59,615 bases of DNA from Desulfobacterales bacterium (GTDB taxonomy: Bacteria; Desulfobacterota; Desulfobacteria; Desulfobacterales; JADGBH01), in contig JADGBH010000020.1 of assembly GCA_015231595.1 (NCBI GenBank), forward strand, positions 1 to 59,615, in the 5' to 3' direction. How positions within the stretch are numbered: the first letter of the stretch is position 1; every line of letters starts with the position of its first letter. Both the position numbers and the translations under genes were made by a program. The notes under the pieces were generated by a model. The model saw only the letters and a list, made by a program, of their open reading frames with translations, did not search any database and was not told the DNA's origin. Below, piece by piece: positions 1 through 9,012 of this stretch.

Positions 1-1
1 T

Positions 2-214
2 TTAAATTTTTCCGAACGACCTCCAGCCAATTACGCCCTATACCTGGCAGAGCATAAGTATAGGCACGTTTGGAGTTTCTGGAGCAAGTTCAACAAAGCC
101 GTTTCTAACAGGAAATTACAGGTTAATCAGGTTAATCAGTGGTTCAGATATTTTATCTTATCGAATCTAATTCAAAATAATTTAATAAAATTGACATATC
201 ATTCAGGTGTCTAA
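2..214 (+). CDS. partial open frame at left edge, unrecognised C-terminal tail
   Basis: The frame is open from the window edge to TAA at 212-214, giving about 70 residues. The first 40 residues are rich in aromatic and charged residues (ANYALYLAEHKYRHVWSFW) and look like real protein. The last 30 read through low-complexity AT-rich sequence into an inverted-repeat element that starts at 191, so the natural stop may have been lost to that element. I do not recognise the family. It could also be a decayed gene end. The start lies outside the window. Confidence 0.3.
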   Translation, partial: LNFSERPPANYALYLAEHKYRHVWSFWSKFNKAVSNRKLQVNQVNQWFRYFILSNLIQNNLIKLTYHSGV

Positions 215-274
215 GGCTAAAAGTTTAGCCTTAGACAAATTTTATTACTTAAAAATAGTAATAGCATGTCATTT
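191..274. repeat. short inverted-repeat element with a perfect 14-bp stem
   Basis: TGTCTAAGGCTAAA (208-221) and TTTAGCCTTAGACA (224-237) form a perfect 14-bp stem with a 2-base loop. The flanks TTGACATATCATT (191-203) and GCATGTCATTT (264-274) are roughly inverted copies of each other. A related element lies at 20566-20649, with the same flank and the same AGGCT/AGCCT core. The stem could stop transcription from the left-hand frame, but there is no clear T tract. I read it as a member of a dispersed repeat family. Confidence 0.6.
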
Positions 275-385
275 ATATTTTCTCCCAAAGTAAACGTTCA
301 AACCTTAAAAATTATGCGTCATTATTTTCTAACACAAAGGACACAATCATTCTTTTTTAAATTTTGAAAAATTATTTTTTTTATC

Positions 386-419
386 CTAATATTGTTCTAA
401 CACTTTTGGATTTTAATAT
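386..419 (+). promoter_or_regulatory. candidate PhoB box and -10 element of pstS
   Basis: Two direct repeats, CTAATAT (386-392) and CTAACAC (397-403), start exactly 11 bp apart with a 4-bp spacer. TAATAT (414-419) follows after 10 bp. E. coli PhoB boxes have the same geometry (two 7-mers, 4-bp spacer, -10 about 10 bp downstream), although the half-site there is CTGTCAT. The same CTAAY pattern precedes the gene at 7096 and the remnant at 12804. The position before pstS supports phosphate-starvation control. Activator binding is inferred. Confidence 0.55.
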
Positions 420-497
420 CAAAATCCTGATTAATCAGAAAATGTAAGGAATTAATATTAAATTTATATTTAAAACAATTATTTAAATGAGGTTAAA

Positions 498-1316
498 ATG
501 AAAAAAAAGAGTTTATTTTTAGTTGCAATCACGACTTTATTATTGTTCACAGCAAATATGGTTTATGCCGGATCATTAGTTATTAAAGGTTCAACAACTG
601 TATTACCAGTAGCTCAAAAAGTGGCCGAAGCATATATGAAGGAAAATCCTGATGTAAAAATTAGTATATCGGGTGGAGGTTCTGGAAATGGTATTAAAGC
701 CATTATTGATGGAACAACAGATATAGCAAATAGTTCAAGATTTATTAAAGGAAAAGAAGTAAAACTTGCAGTTGAAAAAGGCACATATCCTGTTCCTTTT
801 GCTGTTGCGTATGATTGTATTGTTCCTGTTGTTCATCCATCAAATACATTAACAAATCTTACATTGGCTCAACTTAAATCTATTTACAAAGGCGATATTA
901 AAAATTGGAAAAATATAGGAGGTCCTGACGCTCCAGTTGTTGTAATATCAAGGGATACATCGTCAGGAACATATGAAGTTTGGGAAGAAAAAGTAATGAA
1001 CAAAGAAAGAGTTCACCCAGGAGCTCTCCTTCAAGCATCTAATGGTGCTGTAGCACAAGCAGTTGCTCAAAATAAAAATGCTATTGGATATATTGGTGTA
1101 GGCTATATAAACGAAACTGTAAAGCCTTTAAAAGTTAATGGCATAGAAGGCAATGAAAAAACAACATTAAACGGAACTTTTCCCATAAGCAGAGCTTTAT
1201 ATATGTTTACAAAAGGTTGGCCAGAAGGTGATATTGCTAATTTCATTAACTATATGCTGAATCCTACAAAAGGTCAGCAATATGTAAGAGAATCAGGATT
1301 TGTTCCTTTATATTAG
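498..1316 (+). CDS. pstS: PstS, periplasmic phosphate-binding protein
   Basis: 272 residues with a cleavable signal peptide (MKKK, hydrophobic core to about residue 21, VYAG cleavage region). It binds inorganic phosphate in the periplasm and delivers it to PstCAB. The family pattern is clear: IKGSTTVLPVAQ at the mature N terminus, the glycine-rich SGGGSGNG phosphate loop near residue 60, ISRDTSSGTYE near 150, and a C terminus ending in SGFVPLY. It is the short PstS type. It is the first gene of the pst-pho operon. A Pho-type promoter lies about 80 bp upstream and GAGG precedes the ATG. A 148-bp repeat element separates it from pstC, so it may be expressed above the rest of the operon, as binding proteins often are. 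Confidence 0.97.
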   Translation: MKKKSLFLVAITTLLLFTANMVYAGSLVIKGSTTVLPVAQKVAEAYMKENPDVKISISGGGSGNGIKAIIDGTTDIANSSRFIKGKEVKLAVEKGTYPVPFAVAYDCIVPVVHPSNTLTNLTLAQLKSIYKGDIKNWKNIGGPDAPVVVISRDTSSGTYEVWEEKVMNKERVHPGALLQASNGAVAQAVAQNKNAIGYIGVGYINETVKPLKVNGIEGNEKTTLNGTFPISRALYMFTKGWPEGDIANFINYMLNPTKGQQYVRESGFVPLY

Positions 1317-1416
1317 AACTAAACTAAGAATTGAAATTAATATTTCTATTCCTTCCCCTCCTCCTATTTTTTTAATAAAATAACGCCAAAATAAATAAAA
1401 ATTAGGAGGAATTTTT

Positions 1417-1564
1417 GGCATCCTTCAATTTTTTAATTTACACTTTTAATTCTGGATTCCCGCCTTCGCGGGAATGACGTGGGTGTTGTGCCGTCATTCC
1501 AGCGAAGGCGGGAATCCAGTTTAAATAAAATGTTAACTACTTTTCATGCAATATGAAGGATGTC
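1417..1564. repeat. MITE-like element, GGCATCCTTCA family, between pstS and pstC
   Basis: The ends are GGCATCCTTCA (1417-1427) and TGAAGGATGTC (1554-1564), inverted copies with one mismatch. The interior has a long hairpin: GGATTCCCGCCTTCGCGGGA on one side and the matching CGAAGGCGGGAATCC near 1503-1517. A half copy lies at 56483, and the bare end motif recurs at 53027-53037 just after the mazF-like stop codon. It codes for nothing. The hairpin may attenuate transcription between pstS and pstC. Confidence 0.7.
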
Positions 1565-1598
1565 GAATTTTTAATAAACAAAGATATCTTAAGGAATT

Positions 1599-2501
1599 AT
1601 GATGAATCCAGCTTCTCGAAGAAATATAAAAGAATGGATAATAGAAAATACTTTTTTTTGCATAGCTTCAGCTTCTATCCTTATTTTATTGATGATTATG
1701 ATTTTTCTATTTTATGAAGGTATTCCTATTTTTAAAATCGTAAGCGTAAAGGAATTTATATTTGGGAAATATTGGTATCCTACATCAGATCCTCCTGATT
1801 TTGGCATTTTTCCATTAATTATAGCTTCAATATTAGTAACTTTGTTATCAGCAATAATAGCTATTCCCCTTGGACTTATGACTGCTATCTACCTTGCAGA
1901 AATCGCATCAGCAAAAGTAAGAGAGATAGTAAAACCTGTAGTAGAATTACTTGCAGCTCTTCCTTCAGTAGTTATAGGTTTTTTCGGGATGGTAGTAGTA
2001 GCTCCTTTTTTACTCGAAAAATTTAATTTAGCAACAGGTTTAAATCTTTTTAATGCAGCAATAATGCTGGCATTTATGGCTGTTCCAACAATATGCAGCA
2101 TATCTGAAGATGCAATATCTAGCGTTCCAAAAAGTTTAAAAGAGGCTTCATTAGCTCTTGGGGCTACAAGTTGGCAGACAATAGCAAAAGTAATAATTCC
2201 AGCTTCTCTATCAGGTATAAGCACTGGAATAATATTAGGAATGTCAAGAGCTATCGGGGAAACTATGGTAGTTCTTATGGTTGCTGGAGGTGCCGCAATG
2301 ATACCAACGTCCATATTCGATCCTGTAAGACCAATGCCAGCAAGCATTGCTGCAGAAATGGCCGAAGCTCCTTTTAGAGGGGAGCATTATCACGCCTTAT
2401 TTGCAACAGGAGTTATACTTTTTTTGTTTACTTTATTTTTTAACTTGATAGCTGATTATATCTCCCATAAGTATAAACAGGTTGGAGAAGCATCTTTATA
2501 A
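1599..2501 (+). CDS. pstC: PstC, phosphate ABC transporter permease
   Basis: 300 residues with about six membrane segments; it pairs with PstA to form the phosphate channel in the inner membrane. The permease coupling region is visible near residues 190-215 (EASLALGATSWQTIAKVIIP), followed by GMSRAIGETMVVLMVAGG, which is characteristic of PstC. The N-terminal cytoplasmic stretch and the first membrane helix (residues 18-40) are complete. Two adjacent ATG codons (1599, 1602) follow AAGGA, and either could start translation. It is the first gene after the repeat element, and the frame runs up to pstA, 19 bp before the pstA start used here. Confidence 0.96.
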   Translation: MMNPASRRNIKEWIIENTFFCIASASILILLMIMIFLFYEGIPIFKIVSVKEFIFGKYWYPTSDPPDFGIFPLIIASILVTLLSAIIAIPLGLMTAIYLAEIASAKVREIVKPVVELLAALPSVVIGFFGMVVVAPFLLEKFNLATGLNLFNAAIMLAFMAVPTICSISEDAISSVPKSLKEASLALGATSWQTIAKVIIPASLSGISTGIILGMSRAIGETMVVLMVAGGAAMIPTSIFDPVRPMPASIAAEMAEAPFRGEHYHALFATGVILFLFTLFFNLIADYISHKYKQVGEASL

Positions 2502-2520
2502 TAATTTTGGAGAATATTTA

Positions 2521-3411
2521 ATGAGCAACAACATAATACCTAATAACCCTTTTTACGAAAAAAAACGTAAAATAATTCAGGGTTTTTTATTTTTTCTCTT
2601 TAGAGCTGCAGCTTTTATTAATGGGTTAGTTTTAGCAATAATAGTTTTTTTTATGTTAAAAAATGGATGGAAAGCCATAAATTGGACATTTTTAACACAA
2701 CCTCCAATGGATTCTATGACAAAAGGCGGCATACTTCCTTGTATAATCGGAACATTATGTCTGAGCTTAGGAGCAATGTTTTTTGCATTTCCAATAGGAG
2801 TTGCATCTGCGATTTATTTAAATGAATATGCAAAACCCAGCAAAGTTATTCGACTTATACGCCTTGGGATTAATAATTTAGCTGGCGTTCCATCTGTTGT
2901 TTTTGGATTATTTGGTTTGGCGTTCTTTGTTACATATTTAAAGATTGGTGTCAGCATTTTATCTGGAGCGCTCACACTTGGAGCTATGTCTCTTCCTATT
3001 ATAATCGGTTCTACAGAAGAAGCTTTGAAATCAGTTCCAAATACCTATAGAGAAGCATCATTAGGGCTTGGCGCAACAAAATGGCAGACAATTTATAAAG
3101 TTGTTCTTCCTGCGGCGCTTCCGGGTATACTTACGGGAGCAATACTTGGCGTAAGCAGAGTTGCGGGTGAGACAGCTCCGATAATGTTTACTGCTGCTGT
3201 TTTTTATACCCCTGATCTTCCTTCATCAATCTTTGATGAAATAATGGCTCTACCGTATCATATCTATGTTTTAGCTACAGCAGGCACAGAAATTGAAAAA
3301 ACTCGTCACCTTCAATATGGAACAGCGCTTGTTTTAATAGCCTTAGTATTAGGCATGAACCTTGTCGCTATAATTTATAGAGCCCGATTAAGAAAACAAA
3401 GGCAATTATAA
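2521..3411 (+). CDS. pstA: PstA, phosphate ABC transporter permease
   Basis: 296 residues from the ATG at 2521 (MSNNIIPNN). An upstream in-frame TTG at 2482 would add 13 residues but overlaps pstC; the TTGGAGAA just before 2521 is a good ribosome site. It is the second half of the phosphate channel, with six membrane helices. Key stretches are ASAIYLNEYA, LAGVPSVVFGLFGLAFF and the coupling loop YREASLGLGATKWQTIYKVV, followed by GVSRVAGETAPIMFTAA. It is co-transcribed with pstC and pstB at short spacing. Confidence 0.96.
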   Translation: MSNNIIPNNPFYEKKRKIIQGFLFFLFRAAAFINGLVLAIIVFFMLKNGWKAINWTFLTQPPMDSMTKGGILPCIIGTLCLSLGAMFFAFPIGVASAIYLNEYAKPSKVIRLIRLGINNLAGVPSVVFGLFGLAFFVTYLKIGVSILSGALTLGAMSLPIIIGSTEEALKSVPNTYREASLGLGATKWQTIYKVVLPAALPGILTGAILGVSRVAGETAPIMFTAAVFYTPDLPSSIFDEIMALPYHIYVLATAGTEIEKTRHLQYGTALVLIALVLGMNLVAIIYRARLRKQRQL

Positions 3412-3439
3412 TTTAATTTTAAAAAGGAAATAAGTAATC

Positions 3440-4234
3440 ATGGGGCAAAATGTTAAGGATAATGAATCTGAGCCTGAAAAACCTTTAAAAATGTTTTCAA
3501 AAAACTTAAATTTTTATTATGGCAAAATTCAGGCTCTTTACGATATTACATTAGAATTTAAACAGAATGATGTTACAGCTCTCATTGGGCCATCAGGATG
3601 CGGAAAAAGTACATTTTTGCGTTGCTTAAATAGAATGAATGATCTGATCCCTATAGCTAAAGTTGAAGGATGTGTTCGTCTTGATAATTCCGATATATAT
3701 AGATCTTCAGTTGATGTTGTTGCACTTAGAAGGCGTATAGGTATGGTTTTTCAAAAACCTAACCCTTTTCCTAAATCAATCTTTGAAAATGTAGCTTATG
3801 GCTTAAAAGTAAATGGGATTAAAGATAAAAAATATGTCTCACATAGAGTAGAAGAAAGCTTAGTTCAATCGGCATTATGGGACGAAGTGAAGGATCGGCT
3901 ACATGAATCAGCATTAGGCCTGTCTGGTGGGCAGCAGCAACGTTTATGCATTGCAAGAGCTCTTGCCGTTAAACCTGAAGTAATTTTAATGGATGAGCCT
4001 GCTTCTGCTCTTGATCCAATAGCTACACAAAAAATTGAAGACTTGATTCATCAGTTAAAACAAGAATATACTATTATTATTGTTACTCACAATATGCAGC
4101 AGGCAGCTCGAGTATCAGATGTTACAGCTTTTTTTTATATGGGTAAACTAATTGAATCAGGAGAAACAGATTCTATATTTACAAGACCTAAACTTAAACA
4201 AACAGAAGATTATATAACCGGTAGATTCGGATGA
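3440..4234 (+). CDS. pstB: PstB, phosphate ABC transporter ATPase
   Basis: 264 residues; it hydrolyses ATP to drive PstCA. All ABC motifs are present: Walker [11 protein letters not shown]-loop FQKPNPFP, signature [15 protein letters not shown], Walker [14 protein letters not shown], and the switch histidine in [19 protein letters not shown] is the PstB-specific stretch. AAGGAAATAAGTA precedes the ATG. It lies between pstA (28 bp) and phoU (17 bp). PstB together with PhoU normally also relays phosphate sufficiency to PhoR, and both are encoded here. Confidence 0.97.
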   Translation: MGQNVKDNESEPEKPLKMFSKNLNFYYGKIQALYDITLEFKQNDVTALIGPSGCGKSTFLRCLNRMNDLIPIAKVEGCVRLDNSDIYRSSVDVVALRRRIGMVFQKPNPFPKSIFENVAYGLKVNGIKDKKYVSHRVEESLVQSALWDEVKDRLHESALGLSGGQQQRLCIARALAVKPEVILMDEPASALDPIATQKIEDLIHQLKQEYTIIIVTHNMQQAARVSDVTAFFYMGKLIESGETDSIFTRPKLKQTEDYITGRFG

Positions 4235-4251
4235 TAATAAAGTGAGGAATT

Positions 4252-4965
4252 ATGCCAAAACATTTTCACAGGGAGCTTGAAAAGCTAAAAAAAAATATTC
4301 TTACACTCGGGGCAATGGTTGAAGAACGCGTAAAAATGGCAAGTATAACGATCGAAACTCGGGATACAGAACTTGCAAACAAAATTATACGTACGGATTA
4401 CGAAATAGATGATATGGAAGTAGAGGTAGAGGAAGAATGCCTTAAAATTCTTGCCCTTTATCAACCAGTAGCTGTTGATTTACGATTTTTAATAACCGTC
4501 ATAAAAATAAACAATGACCTTGAGCGAATTGCCGATTTGGCTGTAAATATTGCCGAACGAATGTTAATAATAGCTAAATATGATAAGCATATTTTTACTT
4601 TTGATTATTCTCAAATGATAAAAAAAACCCAATATATGCTAAAAAAAAGCCTTGATTCCCTTGTTAATTTGGATACTGACAGCGCAATAGCTGTTTGCAA
4701 TATGGACGACGAAATTGATGCAATAAAAGATGAAGCTTATGATAAAATAAAAGATGCAATAAAAGAGAAACCGTCTTATGTTGGATATTTAATTAATCTG
4801 CTTCTTATATCAAGGCATCTCGAGAGAATTGCTGATCATACAACAAATATTGCTGAAGAAGTAGTTTATTTAGTTGAAGGTGAAATTGTAAGACATAACA
4901 AAGCAGATATAGAAAAAAATGCGGTGAAAATGAATGGCAAAGGAAAAAATTTTAGTAGTAGATGA
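4252..4965 (+). CDS. phoU: PhoU, negative regulator of phosphate uptake and signalling
   Basis: 237 residues, all helical, with the two PhoU repeats. Each carries the metal-binding signature: NNDLERIADLAVNIAER near residues 83-100 and SRHLERIADHTTNIAEEV near 183-202. The family links PstB to the sensor PhoR and keeps the Pho response off when phosphate is plentiful. The C-terminal tail is basic (KMNGKGKNFSSR) and its last 32 bases overlap phoB. The ATG follows GTGAGGAATT. Confidence 0.96.
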   Translation: MPKHFHRELEKLKKNILTLGAMVEERVKMASITIETRDTELANKIIRTDYEIDDMEVEVEEECLKILALYQPVAVDLRFLITVIKINNDLERIADLAVNIAERMLIIAKYDKHIFTFDYSQMIKKTQYMLKKSLDSLVNLDTDSAIAVCNMDDEIDAIKDEAYDKIKDAIKEKPSYVGYLINLLLISRHLERIADHTTNIAEEVVYLVEGEIVRHNKADIEKNAVKMNGKGKNFSSR

Positions 4966-5626
4966 TGAAGAAGACATATTGGAATTAGTCCGATATAATT
5001 TAATGCGAGATGGCTACAATGTAGTCTGTGCATTAACTGGTGAAGATGCATTGAAAAAAGCCAAAACTGAATCGTTTAATTTAATAGTTCTTGATTTAAT
5101 GCTCCCTGGAATTGACGGATTAAATGTAGCAAGAACTTTAAAAAATAATCCAACAACAAAAAATATTCCTATCGTTATGCTTACAGCAAAAGGTGACGAA
5201 GCTGATATTGTAACAGGTCTCGAATTAGGTGCTGATGATTATATTACAAAGCCTTTTAGCCCAAGAATATTAATAGCTCGAATTAGAGCCGTTATAAGAA
5301 GAAAACAAGAAGGTTCTACTAATAATTTAGATATACTTAAAATGCATGAACTTGAAATTGACCCTGGCAAAAGGTCTGTTTTAGCCGGAGGAATAAGTGT
5401 TGATCTGACTTTTACCGAGTTTCAAGTTCTTTTAATACTTGCAAAAAGGCCTGGTTGGGTTTTCACTCGTAATCAAGTTGTTGATCTTGTTAGAGGGGAT
5501 GATTATGCAGTAACTGATAGAAGCGTAGATGTCCAAATAGTAGGCTTACGAAAAAAATTAGGCGAATATGGAAAATATATAGAGACGGTCAGAGGTGTAG
5601 GATATAGATTTAAGGAAAATTCATGA
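4934..5626 (+). CDS. phoB: PhoB-type response regulator
   Basis: 230 residues. The receiver domain (about 1-120) has the acidic pair D10/D11, phosphoacceptor D54 in VLDLMLPGIDG, and the switch lysine in TKPFSP. The C-terminal winged helix (about 130-228) ends in VRGVGYRFKE, the OmpR/PhoB class. The start at 4934 lies inside phoU, implying translational coupling; no strong ribosome site is visible. Its context in a pst-phoU-phoR operon identifies it as PhoB. It is the likely reader of the CTAAY repeats seen before pstS and elsewhere, though that pairing is inferred. Confidence 0.95.
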   Translation: MAKEKILVVDDEEDILELVRYNLMRDGYNVVCALTGEDALKKAKTESFNLIVLDLMLPGIDGLNVARTLKNNPTTKNIPIVMLTAKGDEADIVTGLELGADDYITKPFSPRILIARIRAVIRRKQEGSTNNLDILKMHELEIDPGKRSVLAGGISVDLTFTEFQVLLILAKRPGWVFTRNQVVDLVRGDDYAVTDRSVDVQIVGLRKKLGEYGKYIETVRGVGYRFKENS

Positions 5627-7011
5627 AAAAAAAAATAAGTTTATTTTCGCACTTATTTATTTTTTATTTTTTAACAAGCTTTATAACTTTTTTATGTGTA
5701 GTTACTTTTATTTCAGATCATTTTTCTTTAATGATATTTTGCATCGGTTATGTTTCTTCTATATTTGTTTCTTCGATTTTAAGCTATATTTCATCAAAAA
5801 AAATAACTGCTCCCCTTGAAAATCTAAAAATAGGAGCTAAACTTTTTGCATCTGGCGAATTAAAAAACAAACTTCTTGTTCCGGATATTCACGAAATAGG
5901 AGAAGTTGTAAAAGTTATGAATGAAGTTGCGGCAAGTCTGCACGAAAGAATAAGAACTATAATTGATCAGAAAAATAAATTTGAAGCGGTTCTATCGAGC
6001 ATGACTGAAGGTGTTATAGCAATTGACTTAAACGAAAAAATTATAAGTGCAAATCCTGCTGCAAAAAAAATATTTCGATGCTTAAATACCGAGATTGAAG
6101 GAAGAAATCTTCATGAAGTAATCAGATACCCAGGTCTTCATAAATTTGTAAAAACATCCATTTCAAGCTCAGAGCCTATAGAAGAAGATATAATATCTTT
6201 TTCAGTTGACGAACAAATCCTCCATACAAAAAGTGCTCCATTAAAAAACTCTGAAGATAAAATAAACGGCATTTTAATAGTAATAGATGATGTCACTCAG
6301 CTTAGACGGCTTGAAAACGTGCGTAGAGATTTTGCATCAAATGTTTCCCACGAAATTAAAACACCGTTAACAGCTATCAAAGGGTTTGTCGAAACGCTCA
6401 TACATGAATCCATAGATAATCCCGATGAAGTTAATCGATTTTTATTAATAATTGCAAAGCATGTAAATCGATTAGAAGCTATTTTAGAAGATTTGATCCG
6501 GCTTTCCCGTATAGAAAAAGAAGCAGAACAAAACGAAATTAAATTTATTTATGCCAACATAAAGGAAGTTATTTTTAATGCCGTTCAAACCTGTATGGTA
6601 AAAGCTAAAGCGAGCAATATAGCCATAAATGTCCATTGCGATGAACATATTTTTATAAACATGGATCCTGTACTTATTGAACAAGCTTTTTTTAATATTA
6701 TCGACAATGCTATAAAATACAGCCAAAAAGGAAATGAAGTCGATATTTCGGTAGATTCTTCCAATAATCACGTTATAATAAGATTTAAAGATAATGGCGT
6801 TGGGATTGAAAATAAACACCTTGCAAGACTTTTTGAAAGATTTTATCGGGTAGATAAATCAAGAAGCAGAAATAATGGAGGCACTGGACTTGGACTTGCT
6901 ATAGTAAAACATATTGTTCAAGCCCATGGAGGCAAAGTTGAAGTAAATAGCACTATTGGCAAAGGAACTACGTTTTCAATTTGCCTTCCAAAATTAGATT
7001 TAAACATCTAA
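5623..7011 (+). CDS. phoR: PhoR-type sensor histidine kinase
   Basis: 462 residues, starting in an ATGA overlap with the phoB stop. Two N-terminal membrane helices (about 10-28 and 33-52) are separated by only a few residues, so there is no periplasmic sensor domain. A HAMP-like stretch follows (SKKITAPLENLKIGA, about 60-110), then a PAS domain (about 120-220), the HisKA helix with phosphoacceptor H243 in SNVSHEIKTPL, and a HATPase domain with N box FNIIDNAIKYS, DNGVGIE and GGTGLGLAIVKH. This architecture is that of PhoR, which senses phosphate through the Pst/PhoU complex. Confidence 0.95.
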   Translation: MKKKISLFSHLFIFYFLTSFITFLCVVTFISDHFSLMIFCIGYVSSIFVSSILSYISSKKITAPLENLKIGAKLFASGELKNKLLVPDIHEIGEVVKVMNEVAASLHERIRTIIDQKNKFEAVLSSMTEGVIAIDLNEKIISANPAAKKIFRCLNTEIEGRNLHEVIRYPGLHKFVKTSISSSEPIEEDIISFSVDEQILHTKSAPLKNSEDKINGILIVIDDVTQLRRLENVRRDFASNVSHEIKTPLTAIKGFVETLIHESIDNPDEVNRFLLIIAKHVNRLEAILEDLIRLSRIEKEAEQNEIKFIYANIKEVIFNAVQTCMVKAKASNIAINVHCDEHIFINMDPVLIEQAFFNIIDNAIKYSQKGNEVDISVDSSNNHVIIRFKDNGVGIENKHLARLFERFYRVDKSRSRNNGGTGLGLAIVKHIVQAHGGKVEVNSTIGKGTTFSICLPKLDLNI

Positions 7012-7033
7012 ACCAGCTATCATAAATTTTTTC

Positions 7034-7071
7034 CTAATTTTTCTCTAACATACTTGTGGCAAACCTATAAA
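7034..7071 (+). promoter_or_regulatory. candidate PhoB box before the EAL/GGDEF gene
   Basis: CTAATTT (7034-7040) and CTAACAT (7045-7051) are direct repeats 11 bp apart with a 4-bp spacer, the same arrangement as before pstS. A TATAAA sequence follows at 7066-7071. The gap to it is about 14 bp rather than 10, so the -10 assignment is less certain than for pstS. If functional, this makes the downstream c-di-GMP gene, and possibly the GAK-type genes after it, part of the Pho regulon. Confidence 0.45.
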
Positions 7072-7095
7072 AAATTTTCATTTAGGAGCAGTTAA

Positions 7096-8976
7096 ATGTT
7101 GTTTACTACTAATATTATGGATGTTGAGCGATTTCAAGGAGAGCTAATGACGCCTCTAGAGGATAAAAACTGGCTTTCAGCAATTGAATGTATAGATTTT
7201 GCTTATCAGCCTATAGTAAATATTCACACAGGAATATGCTATGGACATGAAGCTCTTCTTAGAAAGTATGATTTAGCTGGTTTTAAGTCTATTGATTCCT
7301 TTTTTGATACTGCATATCAAGATAAAGTTCTCCATAAAGTTGATCTTATTCTACGCAATATAGCTATAAAAAAGTTTTCTATGATTTCTAATGGAAGCTC
7401 TAAAAAAATGTTTTATAACTTAGATAATCGAATAATAACATCCGAAGATTATGAGCAAGGAGTTACCCGAAATATATTAAATAATTACAATCTTGCTCGA
7501 GATTCCCTTTGTTTCGAAATTTCAGAGAAGCACGAAGTATCAACTCCAAAAATAATGGTAAAAATCCTTGAAAGTTATAGAAAACAAGGCTTTAAAATTG
7601 CTCTCGATGACTGTGGAGCAGGATTTTCAGGCCTTCAGATGATTTATTTTACAGAGCCTGACTATATTAAAATAGATAGATTTTTTATAAAAGAAATAGC
7701 CAATGACCCTAAAAAAAAGCTATTTGTTTCAACTATAGTTAATATAGGACGCATTCTTGGAAGCATAGTCATTGCCGAAGGAGTTGAAACTGAAGAAGAA
7801 TATTTTATTTGCAGAGATATTGGATGCGATCTTATTCAAGGATATTTTGTACAAAGACCGCAAATCGATTTAGGCGAGCTAATGCATAAGTATGAAAACA
7901 TAAATAAACTGGGACAAGAAAAAAGAAAGGAATATTTATCTGATGATAAACTTTTGATTCCAAGAATGGAGTATATAGAACCGATTTTAAATAGTTTGAA
8001 AATTTTTGAAGCATTTGAAAAGTTTAGAAATAATTGTAGGCACAGATTCTTTCCTGTAATTAATGTGAATCATGAGCCATTAGGCGTTATAAGAGAAGAA
8101 AGTTTTAAAAATTATGCATATTCAAGGTTTGGGAGGGAATTACTTCAAAACCCTTCGGTTGGTGATAACTTAGAAAAATTCATTGCTAAATTTCCCATCG
8201 CCGATATTCTGACTCCGATAGAAAAAATTATAGAAATATACACCCTTAATAAAGAAATTGAAGGTATTTTAATTGTAGAAAAAATGAAATACGTAGGTTT
8301 TCTAAGCGCCCACTCATTATTAAAAGTTATAAATGAAAAAAACCTTGCTATTGCAAGGGAACAAAATCCCTTGACTAAGCTACCTGGCAATATTCTGATA
8401 CATAAATATGTATCAACAGCTTTAGATGATAAAGACAATATTTACGGACTTGTATATCTCGATATTAATAATTTTAAAGCTTATAATGACAGATATGGAT
8501 TTAGAAATGGCGATAGAATAATTTTGCTTTTCGCGGATATACTTAAAATTATGGGACAAAATAATGATAGATTTGTAGCTCATATTGGCGGAGATGATTT
8601 TTTTATCGGAGATAAAAATAAAAATTTACAAGATACATATCTCCATATTGTATCTATTATTGAACAATTTAAGATTGATGCTGAAAGTTTTTATGATTCT
8701 AAAGCAAGACAAAAAAAATATATCGTATCAAAAGATAGAGAAGGTAATGTGAAAAAATTTCCTCTTGTTTCAGCGACAGCGGCAATAATTTATATGTCTA
8801 ATTTTAACCGTAAAAGCTACTCAATAGACTTTATAAGTAAGGCATTAGCAAGTTTAAAAAAGAAATCAAAGGAATGCGGTAGAGGAATAAGCATTTGCTG
8901 CATAGGCGATACTAAAAATTTAGAAATAGATCCTTTAAATAACCAGAATTATAAGCCTTTAATATATTATTTTTAG
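7096..8976 (+). CDS. EAL / CBS-like / GGDEF c-di-GMP protein
   Basis: 626 residues, cytoplasmic, no membrane segment. The N-terminal EAL phosphodiesterase domain (about 30-275) keeps the catalytic set: HEALLR with E52, FEISE, ALDDCGAGFS (DDCG in place of the usual DDFG), KIDRFF, AEGVETEEEY and IQGYFVQRP. A middle region (about 285-430) resembles a CBS pair (VINVNHEPLGVIREESF). The C-terminal GGDEF domain (about 435-620) has YLDINNFKAYNDRYG and GGDDF at 498-502, a variant still compatible with cyclase activity; no inhibitory RxxD site is seen. AGGAG precedes the ATG. It sits 85 bp after phoR and 37 bp before the kinase at 9013. Either enzymatic direction is possible. Confidence 0.88.
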   Translation: MLFTTNIMDVERFQGELMTPLEDKNWLSAIECIDFAYQPIVNIHTGICYGHEALLRKYDLAGFKSIDSFFDTAYQDKVLHKVDLILRNIAIKKFSMISNGSSKKMFYNLDNRIITSEDYEQGVTRNILNNYNLARDSLCFEISEKHEVSTPKIMVKILESYRKQGFKIALDDCGAGFSGLQMIYFTEPDYIKIDRFFIKEIANDPKKKLFVSTIVNIGRILGSIVIAEGVETEEEYFICRDIGCDLIQGYFVQRPQIDLGELMHKYENINKLGQEKRKEYLSDDKLLIPRMEYIEPILNSLKIFEAFEKFRNNCRHRFFPVINVNHEPLGVIREESFKNYAYSRFGRELLQNPSVGDNLEKFIAKFPIADILTPIEKIIEIYTLNKEIEGILIVEKMKYVGFLSAHSLLKVINEKNLAIAREQNPLTKLPGNILIHKYVSTALDDKDNIYGLVYLDINNFKAYNDRYGFRNGDRIILLFADILKIMGQNNDRFVAHIGGDDFFIGDKNKNLQDTYLHIVSIIEQFKIDAESFYDSKARQKKYIVSKDREGNVKKFPLVSATAAIIYMSNFNRKSYSIDFISKALASLKKKSKECGRGISICCIGDTKNLEIDPLNNQNYKPLIYYF

Positions 8977-9012
8977 TTTTTTTACCAGAAACATCAGCAA
9001 AGGAATTTTTTT

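Noticed and set aside
1889..2347. open frame antisense to pstC
   Set aside because: Arises from the codon bias of the sense gene; no start signal and no family.
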